The position numbers and the translations under genes are program-made. The notes beneath the pieces are model-generated. The model worked only from the letters and a program-made list of their open reading frames with translations, was not told where the DNA came from and made no database searches. A DNA stretch of 64,000 bases from Albugo candida (taxonomy: Eukaryota; Oomycota; Peronosporomycetes; Albuginales; Albuginaceae): positions 62,001-126,000 of the forward strand of contig CAJNAR010000035.1 in the NCBI GenBank assembly GCA_905220665.1, written 5' to 3'. The number at the start of each line of letters is the position of its first letter. The stretch's first letter is position 1. Below are positions 1 through 9,633 of this stretch, in pieces.

Positions 1-1071
1 CGATGGAAGAACACTATCACCATTCATAATGTACGATGTTGGGTACGGATAATTTCCCATGCTCATATAATCAAAAGCTTCTTTGGCCCAAAGAATCATC
101 GCTTCTGCATCTTTTTCCGACTTGAGGATCGAGTTCTGACACAAGTGAAATATCGCGGAGAGTTTCTCACGTCCTCGTACTGTTTTGCTCAACTTCCACA
201 TACTTTGCCAGCTCTTCCTGATATTCTGAGCGCAATGTCTCGCGGCTCCGGCACCTACAGTCGCATCAAACGTCGATACTCGTGCGAACCCGCCCATATC
301 GACCGGACGTTGATCACCCATAAACGCTAAAACGGGAGCTGAAGCAGCAATAACACCGTCAATGATATGAGGATACTTTAATCGGAACCAAGCTGCAAGC
401 ATTCCACCGTAAGAGCCACCAAACCCAATAAACGGAACGCGCTGTAAATGGGTCATATTTTGCTTGACACTTGTGATAAGTGCGGCGTAATCTGCCAACG
501 CTTGCTCGGAGGATAGAAATCCCATATTCTGGCGAACATTTTCTTTCGGAAACGGAATCGATCGTCCAAAATACCGGTGTTCTGCAAAAATAAGAGCAGC
601 TTTGAATTCCTTTGCGTTTTCCCACATCAAACCGGTATGATTCAAATATAAAGTGACTTGTGCTTCATTCCCCAGGTAAAAGAAAATCGTTTTTGTAGTT
701 GTGGTGAATTCGTACGGATCACAAAAGAAATACCGCTGAGGAAAAGTGGTGTTCTGTGTTGCATTGAAATGATCCAACCGCTGTACGAAAAATAATTCTT
801 TGCAGTATTGCAATAAATTGGATTTATTTAAAGTGGAATGTGGTGAGTGGAGAGATACTGGCTCGGACTTGAATGGTGAATTGCTTGCAGTAAATTCAAT
901 CGATTGAGAAGCTTTTGGAATGTCCAATTTCTGTGATATATCAATTGATATTAAGAGAGTGCTGAGTGCGCATCCGATTGTCAAAAGTATCCATGGGAGA
1001 CGTAGTAAACGCCGCTCGTGTGGGGATATCTTTCGTGTTTGCATGGAATCTTTTAGTGGAAGAACAATCAT
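1..1071 (-). CDS. S28 serine carboxypeptidase, second copy (cut by window start)
   Basis: This is the inverted duplicate of the intact S28 peptidase at 6592-8250. About the first 357 codons are visible, and the frame stays open to the window edge. The N-terminal hydrophobic anchor, the conserved LDHF segment and the Gly-Gly-Ser-Tyr-Gly-Gly nucleophile region are all present, so the visible part could be functional. The aspartate and histidine of the triad lie beyond the edge and cannot be checked. One substitution relative to the right copy puts an arginine codon near position 236. The two S28 copies are transcribed away from each other, on either side of Sec24. Whether this is a full gene or ends at a duplication breakpoint outside the window is unknown. 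Confidence 0.85.
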   Translation of the reverse strand, partial: MIVLPLKDSMQTRKISPHERRLLRLPWILLTIGCALSTLLISIDISQKLDIPKASQSIEFTASNSPFKSEPVSLHSPHSTLNKSNLLQYCKELFFVQRLDHFNATQNTTFPQRYFFCDPYEFTTTTKTIFFYLGNEAQVTLYLNHTGLMWENAKEFKAALIFAEHRYFGRSIPFPKENVRQNMGFLSSEQALADYAALITSVKQNMTHLQRVPFIGFGGSYGGMLAAWFRLKYPHIIDGVIAASAPVLAFMGDQRPVDMGGFARVSTFDATVGAGAARHCAQNIRKSWQSMWKLSKTVRGREKLSAIFHLCQNSILKSEKDAEAMILWAKEAFDYMSMGNYPYPTSYIMNGDSVLPS

Positions 1072-1178
1072 GATTGGATATTATTGTTTTTTAATTGCTA
1101 TTATTGGCTAATATACTGTAAGGAAAGGCTTACGAACACTTCTTCCAATGTCAAAATCGTGCAACATTTCGGTACATT

Positions 1179-1658
1179 TTAATTGAAGTCTGCCGCATCG
1201 TAAATGCCAGGAAGCATTGTGTTCACTTTCTCTGCAATCGCCATGACAATACCGCTATTTCACACACATAATAAGCCTAAACACAGTTCAACATTGCCGA
1301 AAACATCACCTTCGATATGCTGTAATTTGCTTAGACTTGAGCCAGTACCAAAACGCATCGCAATGCGTAGAACATTCCATCAATTCTTCTTCGTTTTTCC
1401 TCCGAATTCCTCTTCAAGATTCCCATCAGAATGTGCGCCAAGTGTCTGAGACGTAACATACCTTTAGCATTAAAAACTTTCCTATCAGTTGATATGTATT
1501 CGTCACACGATCTTTCTCCTCACCACTCGCTAACTTCGAAATTGCAGCGCTTCCAATCCCTGGCACATCTAGTGAATCGCTTGTCAGTGGCGCTCTGAGA
1601 AAAGCCGCCAGTCGATCTTCCGCGATCCGAGACTTTGTGGATCATAGCCGTCACTCAT
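1179..1658 (-). pseudogene. BAF-like small gene, frameshifted copy
   Basis: This is the inverted copy of the three-exon gene at 6005-6484. Splice sites and most codons are kept, but two single-base indels are visible. One base is missing about eight codons after the start (three T instead of four near 1636). One base is added in exon 2 (five T instead of four near 1395). The first indel shifts the frame almost from the start. The second lies after an intron, so the two do not simply restore each other. The region encoding the PGIG hairpin has also diverged more than the neighbouring S28 copy. A pseudogene is the simplest reading; sequencing error at homopolymers is the alternative. Confidence 0.75.
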
Positions 1659-1693
1659 ATTCGAGCTTCTTATCCTGGTTTGCTTTTTATGTG

Positions 1694-2168
1694 AACACAC
1701 CATTATGGTGTACAATCCCTATTGGTCGAATAAAAGAATCATTTCCACCAATTCAATCGCTTTAATGGTTCACCCTTTCGCTGCAATTTAGAACAGTAAC
1801 TTGTGAATCGATCGCAGCAATAAAAATTGCTGTTGACGGAATAAATGTATTTACTTTTTCGAATGTTACAATGATACGCACTCGGACAAAAAGGAAGTGC
1901 GTGCAAATGCGTGCACAAGTTGAAACAATACGTAATGAAAATCGCTTACGCAGTATATGCGAATGCCACAACTTCTTACTAGCACTCGACAGAATCTCTA
2001 TACACGAAATCCGCAAAAGGAACCAGTACATCGTAGTAATTGTCACGATCAAAGGTTACAGTATTCACATCTCTACAGAAGGACTAGGTAACTTCTACAT
2101 AACCTTCTCTCCTGCCCTACCCACACTGCCCTTCTCGCTATGCGATACTGTCACAATCAATAGGTCGC
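1694..2168. other. Sec24 3' flank, shared with truncated copy C
   Basis: No gene is supported here. From about 1740 to 2168 the sequence is the reverse complement of about 18163-18590, the flank downstream of Sec24 fragment C (paired positions sum to about 20331). Long open frames on both strands here are mirrored in the other copy but show no family resemblance. A few indels separate the copies near 1790-1830. The segment probably holds the Sec24 3' UTR. Confidence 0.6.
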
Positions 2169-5100
2169 TTAGCGCGTCGATAAACATGATCGACTCAATT
2201 GTCCTAGAAATTCCGCATACGAAAATGTACCGCCTTGAAAACTGGCACGATCTTCCACAAGTTTCCAGAATAAACATCCTTCCGATGGATCTCCTTCGCG
2301 GAGTATAACCACTTCCATGAAAGGTGCATTCTCTTCTCGAATTGCCTCCATAACATTATAAACGCGATTACTCATCGCATCATGAGGTTTTAGTAATCGC
2401 ATCTACCACACACATGTTATAATCAGAACTTGACGTCATTTGCAATCCCTTCACATATCATTACCTGTCGTGTATTCATACCCTCCATACTTTCAACACC
2501 AAATAAACTCTGTAAATATATGGAAGGTATCGCTCGACCGATCCATAAATACAGCGTCAAAGAATCGTCCAACAAGAAGATTCCATCCGACGCAAGACGA
2601 TCGATAGAGAGATTCAAAAGCGGTGGCAATACAATCCGTCGTTTCCCAGCACACGCACTTTCACCATTCGATTCATATGGCTCTGGAAACCCCGCAGCAG
2701 GCGGTAGCGCATGTAATGCAAATAGACGTGGGTACATAAAGGTTTTGGACGATCTCACAGACATATTGTTCAGCTACACCAACGCTTGTCAATGGAGTAA
2801 AAGTCTCCGTGTTCTCATTCTCATTCTCACCTCATATTGAAGAAAACATCGTTCCTCGGGATTGAGATCATTTCCACCACGAAACGCGGGATTCTTGAGG
2901 AGAGACATCTACAACGCAATAAGACAATATGACAATATGACAATATGAGGTGCAAAGGTTCGAATGGGAGAGTGGAAATGCGGCCATACAATGTACAAAG
3001 GAAGCAATTGAAGAGTTTCCGGTAATTGGAGTTGGTGGCCGGGTGTGTTGGTGCTTCCGTATGCGCCTGAATTCCGATACGCTCGAATGATCTCGGTACA
3101 TTGTGAGTGCATACGTGTACGAGCGCTTTCAAAACCGGTTTTCAGACACGTTTCCAGCGCATTTTTGGCGATCAGATTGCACAATGTGTCCACATCGACA
3201 GATCGAAAGACTTGTGCGAATACTACACGCAGTCGAGTGAGAATGAAGTCGGAAGTGCGGAAAGACGTACATTTTGTGACTGGGAGACATATTGTGTGGA
3301 CGCGAATACGACGTTCGCCTTCAGAATGCGTATACAACAAAGCTGCTTGAATGGAAATTGTCGGTGAGCTCAAAAGTGTGTCACTATGCACAATTTCAAC
3401 GGCAAAGGAAGCGTCTGCGTCACACGTTGGAAGTGCCAGTAAGTCGGGTCCACGAAGGAAAGAATTGCCATAAAAGTTTGATAGACGCATCCCTTTTGTA
3501 CATCGAACGCGCATGACAGCTTCCCATCCCGTTTCTCGACGTAAACAATGCGTCAGTTCCTGTCGGAGTTTGTTTCCATCGCGTTCGGCATTGAAGTTTG
3601 GATAATAATACACTTGGCCAGCAGAGAAGCGAGAGAGACACCCGATGGTGGCCACGTCGATGTACTGAGAAGCGAGTAGAAATGTGTCGACGCTCACTTG
3701 CTGTCGGCAGAAATCGATCGCATGTGTGCGATAAAACATATCCACAGGATTCAGTAACGTGTGTTCTTTGTCAGTTCCGATGAGTTTGGGATTCTCCCGA
3801 TTCCGAAGCGCGCCTTGTCCAGCACTAGGAATAGACGATTGGAACACCAGCATCTTGCCTCCAATCGATGACTATGCACACATTCCATCAGAGACAAATG
3901 AATGAGAGAAAGGAACGTACCATCAGCTTGAATGCGACGCGGATAGCTGGTCCTAATGCACTTTCCACATTGCGAGTATTCTCATGAATCGATGGGAGCC
4001 CATCCAAAAGTGCGTCAATGACGTCACGCGACTCACTCAAATTGACCAAAAGCTCGTCTGGGATCGGTATAAACAGCTCTTCAAGATCGGCAATCACCAT
4101 CATTTGAGGTGTTTTGAGTGTTGCCTATGAACAAAGTATGAGACACGAAGCAAAGAATGCATGACGAGCTACTTGCTTTGAGATTGTAAAAGTGAACCGT
4201 GCTATCAAATGTGATGAAACCCAAGCGTGTGCGAGGACTGCCGGGTAAATGATCCAATTGCGTTTTGATGGTTTCTGTAATAGCACGCAGAGCTCCAACT
4301 CCTGGGGCGGATACGTCAATCACAAAGACATAACACGGAGGCTGTGGAGGTCGCATCATGTACTCGGAAGGAGCTACAAACTCAACGCTTCCTTTATGTA
4401 ATTCCGGACGTTCTTCTCGATCCTGACGCTGCTGATTCGATTTAAGATGAGAAAAGTAAGAACTTGCAACATCGTTGGAAACACCACACAAATTGCATCG
4501 CCAACGTCGACCATTATCCACCCACTGAACGAATGGATTGATATATGTGCGGCAGTGACGACATCGGACGACTCCCGTGGACCCAAAATTGATTACATCC
4601 AATTCCTACATCCATCCCGTTAGTCGTATACACGATAGCACAACACCTCGTACTTGGTTTTGTGGTGCTAAAGGCCGAATTACGACACCAATTGTGATAT
4701 GCGAACGATTGGCAAAGTCTTGCGAGTGGGGAAGAACGCTGACACTTGCACGCATAAAGTCTGGAGAGCATTGAGATGCCATCAATTCATCCGAAATGGA
4801 ATCCGATTGAAGTGGAAGGGATCCTATTTACATGGAATTTGAGTGAGAATAGTGTTAGATTGTGGAATTGTCAACTTACCCATAGTATCAGGCTGCTGAT
4901 AGTTCCCACTTGCGAGTTCATTCGTGCTATAATTCGACGGTGGCCCGCTCATGTAGTTTTGTGTGCCTGAGAGTGGTCCAGGCTCATTATTTATCCGAGT
5001 TGGTGCGTTTAATGAACCCACTGGTGGCCGCATCCCCGGAGCATTACTCATCGCATTCGTCATTTCTGTCGGAGGACCCGCTAGCGCTCCACTCGGATAC

Positions 5101-5885
5101 CTACCCGGCTGCGCTGGAGCGGCATTGTACTGCGATGAAGGTCCGCCCGGCTGCACTGGAAAAGCATTGGACTGCGATGAAGGTCCGCCCGGCTGCATTG
5201 AAGGGGCATTATACTGCGACGGAGGTCTACCCACCTGCATGGGTGGAGCATTGGACTGCATTGGCGGACCACTTGGCTGCATTGAAGGGGCATTGTACTG
5301 CGCCAAATGTCCACCCGGTTGCACTAGAGGGGCATTGGGCTGCGCTGGAGGTCCGCCTGACTGCATTACAGGAGCATTGGACTGCATTGGACCACTTGGC
5401 TGCGTTGGAGGAGCGTTGGAAGCACGAGAAGATCCTGGTGCGTATGCGGCGAACCCAAGTGGTGGACCTCCAGGACCAGAAGGCGGCATGGGCGTATTTG
5501 ATGGTGGCTGAAATCCCGGAGAGCTTCGTGGAGGCTGCTGATAGCCACTGGATGACGACATTGAAAGTGGCCCAGAAGGTCTTGGGTGGCCCATTTGGTG
5601 TGGGACATGCGGTGGGCCATGCAAAGACATTTGAGAAAAAGACTGGTGGAAATCGCCTCCGCGATCGCTCATAGGCACGCGTGAAAAATCTGTTGGATTT
5701 GTGGCCGGAAAAGCGCTTGTTGGACCGTTTCCCGCATTTGGAGCCGCGTGAAAGCGTCGAAATCCATACTCTGCTCCTTCGTTTGGCCTCCCTGGAGGAA
5801 CTATAGATTGCGTTGGATTTGAGGTATGCGGAGATGGATTTTGAGGCCCCCCTCTAGGCATAAATTGTCGATTTGGAGGAATCAT
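2169..5885 (-). CDS. SEC24: Sec24-family COPII coat cargo adaptor
   Basis: Sec24 pairs with Sec23 in the inner COPII coat and selects cargo leaving the ER. Eight exons can be joined in frame: 5885-4880, 4823-4654, 4605-4177, 4124-3921, 3871-2990, 2908-2831, 2773-2465 and 2402-2169, giving 1,103 aa. Order of parts: a long Pro/Gln/Asn/Ser-rich N-terminus with repeats (exon 1), the four-cysteine zinc finger (CRHC...CNLC, exon 3), the trunk (FVIDVS and LGFITFDS motifs), the beta and helical parts (exons 5-6), and the gelsolin-like C-terminus (LYLWIG; exons 7-8). Introns are 48-81 nt. The intron at 4176-4125 starts with GC rather than GT. This is the only intact copy; two truncated, almost identical copies lie at 12625-14137 and 17077-18162 on the other strand. 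Confidence 0.95.
4125..4176 (-). other. GC-AG intron of Sec24
   Basis: Joining the trunk exon (ending at the codons for Asn-Leu-Lys) to the next exon (Ala-Thr-Leu-Lys-Thr-Pro-Gln) requires a donor gcaagt and an acceptor catag, 52 nt apart. No GT donor gives the conserved protein sequence. The same GC donor occurs in truncated copy B at 12716-12767. GC-AG introns are a known minority class of U2 introns, and the rest of this donor (GCAAGT) fits the strong consensus. Confidence 0.8.
5085..5425 (-). repeat. Imperfect tandem repeat encoding Sec24 N-terminal Gln/Pro/Asn tract
   Basis: Units of roughly 60 nt recur in Sec24 exon 1. Each encodes a variant of Gln-Ser/Tyr-Asn-Ala-Pro, two or three variable residues, Gln-Pro-Gly-Gly-Pro. 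Low-complexity Pro/Gln-rich N-termini are normal in Sec24, so this is intrinsically disordered coding sequence. The open frames on the opposite strand here are by-products of the repeat composition. Confidence 0.85.
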
Positions 5886-5967
5886 TCGCGTTGTGTAAGG
5901 CCGAGAAAAGAGCGGAATGCTTTTAGCGCCGTGCCACGCTCAGGGGATCTATACTGTTTTAGTGTTT

Positions 5968-7662
5968 GCACATAAAATAGCAATCTAGGATAAGAAGCTC
6001 GAATATGAGTGACGGCTATGATCCACAAAAGTCTCGGATTGCGGAAGATCGACTGGCGGATTTCCTCAGAGCGCCGCTAACGGGCGATTTACTAGAGGTT
6101 CCAGGGATTGGAAGTGCTGCAATTTCGAAATTAGCGAGCGGTGACGAGGAAGATCGTGTGACGAATACATATCAACTGATAGGAAAGTTTTTAATGCTAA
6201 AGGTATGTGACGTCTCAGACACTTGGCGCACATTCTGATGGGAATCTTGAAGAGGAATTCGGAGGAAAACGAAGAAGAATTGATGGAATGTTCTGCGCAT
6301 TGCGATGCGTTTTGGCACTGGCTCAAGTCTAAGCAAATTACAGCATATCGAAGGTGATGTTTTCGGCAGTGTTGAACTGTGTTTAGGCTTATTATGTGTG
6401 TGAAATAGCGGTATTGTCATGGCGATTGCAGAGAAAGTGAACACAATGCTTCCTGGCATTTACGATGCGGCAGACTTCAATTAAAATGTACCGAAATGTT
6501 GCACGATTTTGACATTGGAAGAAGTGTTCGTAAGCCTTTCCTTACAGTATATTAGCCAATAATAGCAATTAAAAAACAATAATATCCAATCATGATTGTT
6601 CTTCCACTAAAAGATTCCATGCAAACACGAAAGATATCCCCACACGAGCGGCGTTTACTACGTCTCCCATGGATACTTTTGACAATCGGATGCGCACTCA
6701 GCACTCTCTTAATATCAATTGATATATCACAGAAATTGGACATTCCAAAAGCTTCTCAATCGATTGAATTTACTGCAAGCAATTCACCATTCAAGTCCGA
6801 GCCAGTATCTCTCCACTCACCACATTCCACTTTAAATAAATCCAATTTATTGCAATACTGCAAAGAATTATTTTTCGTACAGCGGTTGGATCATTTCAAT
6901 GCAACACAGAACACCACTTTTCCTCAGCGGTATTTCTTTTGTGATCCGTACGAATTCACCACAACTACAAAAACGATTTTCTTTTACCTGGGGAATGAAG
7001 CACAAGTCACTTTATATTTGAATCATACCGGTTTGATGTGGGAAAACGCAAAGGAATTCAAAGCTGCTCTTATTTTTGCAGAACACCGGTATTTTGGACG
7101 ATCGATTCCGTTTCCGAAAGAAAATGTTCGCCAGAATATGGGATTTCTATCCTCCGAGCAAGCGTTGGCAGATTACGCCGCACTTATCACAAGTGTCAAG
7201 CAAAATATGACCCATTTACAGCGCGTTCCGTTTATTGGGTTTGGTGGCTCTTACGGTGGAATGCTTGCAGCTTGGTTCCGATTAAAGTATCCTCATATCA
7301 TTGACGGTGTTATTGCTGCTTCAGCTCCCGTTTTAGCGTTTATGGGTGATCAACGTCCGGTCGATATGGGCGGGTTCGCACGAGTATCGACGTTTGATGC
7401 GACTGTAGGTGCCGGAGCCGCGATACATTGCGCTCAGAATATCAGGAAGAGCTGGCAAAGTATGTGGAAGTTGAGCAAAACAGTACGAGGACGTGAGAAA
7501 CTCTCCGCGATATTTCACTTGTGTCAGAACTCGATCCTCAAGTCGGAAAAAGATGCAGAAGCGATGATTCTTTGGGCCAAAGAAGCTTTTGATTATATGA
7601 GCATGGGAAACTATCCGTACCCAACATCGTACATTATGAATGGTGATAGTGTTCTTCCATCG
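5968..7662. repeat. Right arm of 1.7-kb inverted repeat
   Basis: This is the reverse complement of 1-1693. It contains the intact BAF-like gene and the first two thirds of the intact S28 gene. The S28 gene continues in unique sequence to 8250, because its partner runs off the left edge of the window. The inner boundary is near 5968, just upstream of the BAF-like start. Single-base indels distinguish the arms only in the BAF-like part. Confidence 0.93.
6005..6484 (+). CDS. BAF-like small conserved protein (PGIG helix-hairpin, DNA-binding fold suspected)
   Basis: Three exons join in frame: 6005-6202, 6253-6353 and 6409-6484, giving 124 aa. The introns are 50 nt (gtatgt...aag) and 55 nt (gtgatg...tag). 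The N-terminal half has LLEVPGIGSAAISKLA followed by TNTYQLIGKFLMLK. This resembles the helix-hairpin-helix and 'GQFLVLK' part of barrier-to-autointegration factor, a small DNA- and chromatin-binding protein. The C-terminal half (FWHWLKSK, then IAEKVNTMLPGIYDA) resembles a conserved protist protein whose function I do not know. No signal peptide or membrane segment is seen. It sits 119 bp upstream of Sec24, divergently oriented, and 107 bp before the S28 gene. Family assignment is inference from motif resemblance. A frameshifted copy lies at 1179-1658. Confidence 0.7.
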
Positions 7663-8250
7663 TATCCCGTTCGAGTTGCATGCGACTTCCTCTCGAACGC
7701 TTTTGTGGTTCCAAAAGATGAGGAGAAGATGCTGAAAGCCTTTGTGCAGAGTATCGGTGTGTATTACAACAGCACAAAGCAGAAAAGCTGTCATGATGTC
7801 AAACCAGCTTCTGAGGAGAGTCGTCAAGATGCAGACTTTTGGGATTACATATACTGTTCAGAGCTGTACATGCCTTCCAGCACCGATGGTATTCACGATA
7901 TGTTTTGGCCAGTCGCTTGGAACCAATCTGAAGACAATACACATTGTGTCAATACATGGGGAGTATCCATTCGTCCATTTTGGGCCGTGACACAATACGG
8001 TGGTCTTAAAGCGCTACAAAGTGTCAGTAACATCGTATTCAGCAATGGAAATTATGATCCGTGGTCTGCCACTGGCGTCACCAAATCCTTTTCTTCTATC
8101 GTCTATGTCCCCGTCCCTGGTGGTGCTCATCACATCGATCTGTTCTTCAGCAACGATTTAGACCCACCTCTTGTTCGCAACGCGAGATATTTGGAACGTC
8201 AGCACATACGGCAATGGATCAATTTGGTCGAATTGAGCACACTGCAGTAA
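6592..8250 (+). CDS. S28 serine carboxypeptidase (lysosomal Pro-X carboxypeptidase / DPP7 family)
   Basis: Single exon, 552 aa. Family S28 enzymes remove C-terminal residues after proline, or N-terminal dipeptides, in acidic compartments or outside the cell. The N-terminus has a hydrophobic stretch at about residues 27-48 (signal anchor or uncleaved signal). The family opening RLDHFN is at about residue 99. The nucleophile motif GGSYGG places the serine at residue 220. The aspartate lies in NGNYDPWS (residue 489) and the histidine in GGAHHIDL (residues 513-514), in the family's Ser-Asp-His order. Several Asn-X-Ser/Thr sites suggest passage through the secretory pathway. Length is typical. Proline specificity and location (vacuole or secreted) are inferred from the family. 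The first two thirds are duplicated in inverted orientation at the left window edge. Confidence 0.95.
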   Translation: MIVLPLKDSMQTRKISPHERRLLRLPWILLTIGCALSTLLISIDISQKLDIPKASQSIEFTASNSPFKSEPVSLHSPHSTLNKSNLLQYCKELFFVQRLDHFNATQNTTFPQRYFFCDPYEFTTTTKTIFFYLGNEAQVTLYLNHTGLMWENAKEFKAALIFAEHRYFGRSIPFPKENVRQNMGFLSSEQALADYAALITSVKQNMTHLQRVPFIGFGGSYGGMLAAWFRLKYPHIIDGVIAASAPVLAFMGDQRPVDMGGFARVSTFDATVGAGAAIHCAQNIRKSWQSMWKLSKTVRGREKLSAIFHLCQNSILKSEKDAEAMILWAKEAFDYMSMGNYPYPTSYIMNGDSVLPSYPVRVACDFLSNAFVVPKDEEKMLKAFVQSIGVYYNSTKQKSCHDVKPASEESRQDADFWDYIYCSELYMPSSTDGIHDMFWPVAWNQSEDNTHCVNTWGVSIRPFWAVTQYGGLKALQSVSNIVFSNGNYDPWSATGVTKSFSSIVYVPVPGGAHHIDLFFSNDLDPPLVRNARYLERQHIRQWINLVELSTLQ

Positions 8251-8814
8251 TGTACACGTTATAAAAATGAGCTCACAACTGAATTGCCTTTGGCCCAATT
8301 CGACTTTCATTTACATTTGAGATAGTTTTAAGACACGGATCTACTCACAAGGGGGAGGCGCATGAATTGCGGACACCGGGTCATTGAGGACAGAAGTATC
8401 TGGAATGTACCCTTTACCGCATCATTGGTGCTTAGCGCCCAATTGCGAAACACGCGTTTGCAAGTGTGGAGTGCGATGGCCTTTTGTGAACAATTCCGCA
8501 ATGACGCATCTCGTCGTTGTGTTTCGATGCCGTAGTCATCGTCTTACCTGTCGCTATTTTACAATCGATTAAACTTATGGGGCCTTAGCGAATGGCATCT
8601 CGTCCGAACGGGGAAAAGTTTCGATTGATATTGTACACCCTATTGCATATTCATTGCTTATACGCGAAATACATTGCTCAGCGTACAGATTCTCTCAAGT
8701 GGTGTCGCATAGGAGGTATTTATGTGTTCCAAGCGGATTGGTGTACAAGATGGTACAGGAACCTTGTGTACCCCTACAACTCATCGCGCTTTCCTGAGTG
8801 GAGCGTTTTGTGAT
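8251..8814. other. Intergenic, with remnant of PH-gene first exon
   Basis: No intact gene is supported. Around 8705-8765 the sequence resembles the start of the PH-like gene at 18670: the reading Val-Phe-Gln-Ala-Asp-Trp...Arg-Trp-Tyr...Asn-Leu-Val matches Met-Phe-Glu-Ala-Asp-Trp...His-Trp-Tyr...His-Leu-Val. A third, stop-ridden version lies at 14331-14420. This suggests the segmental duplication of the region includes a decayed piece of that gene. The rest of the interval shows nothing recognisable. Confidence 0.45.
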
Positions 8815-9633
8815 TCAGTCTCGGATGAAAGGAAGATAGAAAGGATAACTTTGGGAAGGAAAAGAGTGCAACAAATTGATTGAGCTTGTCGCATTATCAA
8901 TCGCATTTGACTCAGTCAGCGTAAGAATGACACCTTCCGGGTAACGTTGTGCGGGAAGTCCAGCAACTGACTGCTGAATATAGTGCTCTATTTTGTTCGC
9001 TTTGCCAAACGTAATGTCCATCGATTTCATAACATCCCATCCCAATATCCATTTACCTTTACCATCTCGAAGCTTACGTTTGGTATAAGGAATTTCGATC
9101 TTCGTCTGATCTGTACGTATTGCGAAAACTGTACGTGTATCCTTTTTTTTCTCTTTCAATACCTCCATCACTTCTTGATCTGGTACGCCAAGGCCAATAT
9201 AATCCATCTGGAAAGTTATTATTTGGTCGAAACGTCCAGATACTGTCAGGCCTTTTGGCAGCTGCCATTGGACAATCATATCTGTTAAAACCCATGTCTT
9301 CGATTCAGACGCTTTGTAAGCATCCTCCCGCTTAGCCCCATTTCGCTGCAGCGTCAAGGTTCCCTTGTTAAATCTGTACTGAAAAGTATCGCAAAAGTGG
9401 CCATCGCCATAAGGAGCAAGATTGTATTTACCTCCATTAAACTGTTCACCATTCGATAGTAGACACTTTAATTTCACCGCCTTATCTGATTTAGCTAGCG
9501 TGAAGAATGTTGGCTTCTCGACAGGAATGCTATCGCCAGGTTTCGAACAGTGTATACCGCTTTCAGGAATGAAGCAATCTTTATTTGGTTGGGAAAGCAC
9601 CACAGAAAGGAGCAAACTTGAATACAACTTCAT
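8815..9633 (-). CDS. Secreted protein, paralogue of 14500-15255
   Basis: 272 aa, single exon. The start Met is followed by a hydrophobic run (KLYSSLLLSVVLS) typical of a signal peptide. The mature part has a few cysteines (CFIPESG, HCSKPG, KCLLSNG, HFCDTFQY) and no membrane segment. Blocks shared with the paralogue at 14500-15255 are: the N-terminal Cys-Phe-Ile; YNLAP-x-GDG followed by Cys and FQY; a central GLGVP; and GKW(I/V)-x-G-x-x-VM-x-x-MDI near the C-terminus, followed by HYI. The GLGVP and KWILG-like blocks faintly recall pepsin-type aspartic proteases, but the catalytic Asp-Thr/Ser-Gly motifs are absent, so no function is assigned. Strong divergence between the paralogues despite shared flanks suggests fast evolution, as expected of an apoplastic or effector-like protein. 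Confidence 0.75.
   Translation of the reverse strand: MKLYSSLLLSVVLSQPNKDCFIPESGIHCSKPGDSIPVEKPTFFTLAKSDKAVKLKCLLSNGEQFNGGKYNLAPYGDGHFCDTFQYRFNKGTLTLQRNGAKREDAYKASESKTWVLTDMIVQWQLPKGLTVSGRFDQIITFQMDYIGLGVPDQEVMEVLKEKKKDTRTVFAIRTDQTKIEIPYTKRKLRDGKGKWILGWDVMKSMDITFGKANKIEHYIQQSVAGLPAQRYPEGVILTLTESNAIDNATSSINLLHSFPSQSYPFYLPFIRD

Larger units (their letters stand above)
1..1693. repeat. Left arm of 1.7-kb inverted repeat
   Basis: This stretch is the reverse complement of about 5968-7662; position x pairs with 7663-x over most of its length. It holds the first two thirds of an S28 peptidase and a small BAF-like gene. The S28 half (1-1111) is nearly identical to the right arm, with one clear coding difference (an Ile codon in the right arm reads as Arg here, near 236). 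The BAF-like half is more diverged and carries two single-base indels. Similarity fades just past the BAF-like start, near 1690. The arms flank Sec24 with about 4.3 kb between them. The left end of the arm lies outside the window. Confidence 0.93.

Noticed and set aside
4910..5674. Long open frames on the plus strand (254 and 182 codons) over Sec24 exon 1
   Set aside because: They are antisense to the Gln/Pro/Asn repeat of Sec24 and repeat with the same period. They have no independent start context or domain.
8815..9633. Pepsin-like aspartic protease
   Set aside because: Only two short blocks resemble the fold; both catalytic Asp-Thr/Ser-Gly motifs are missing.
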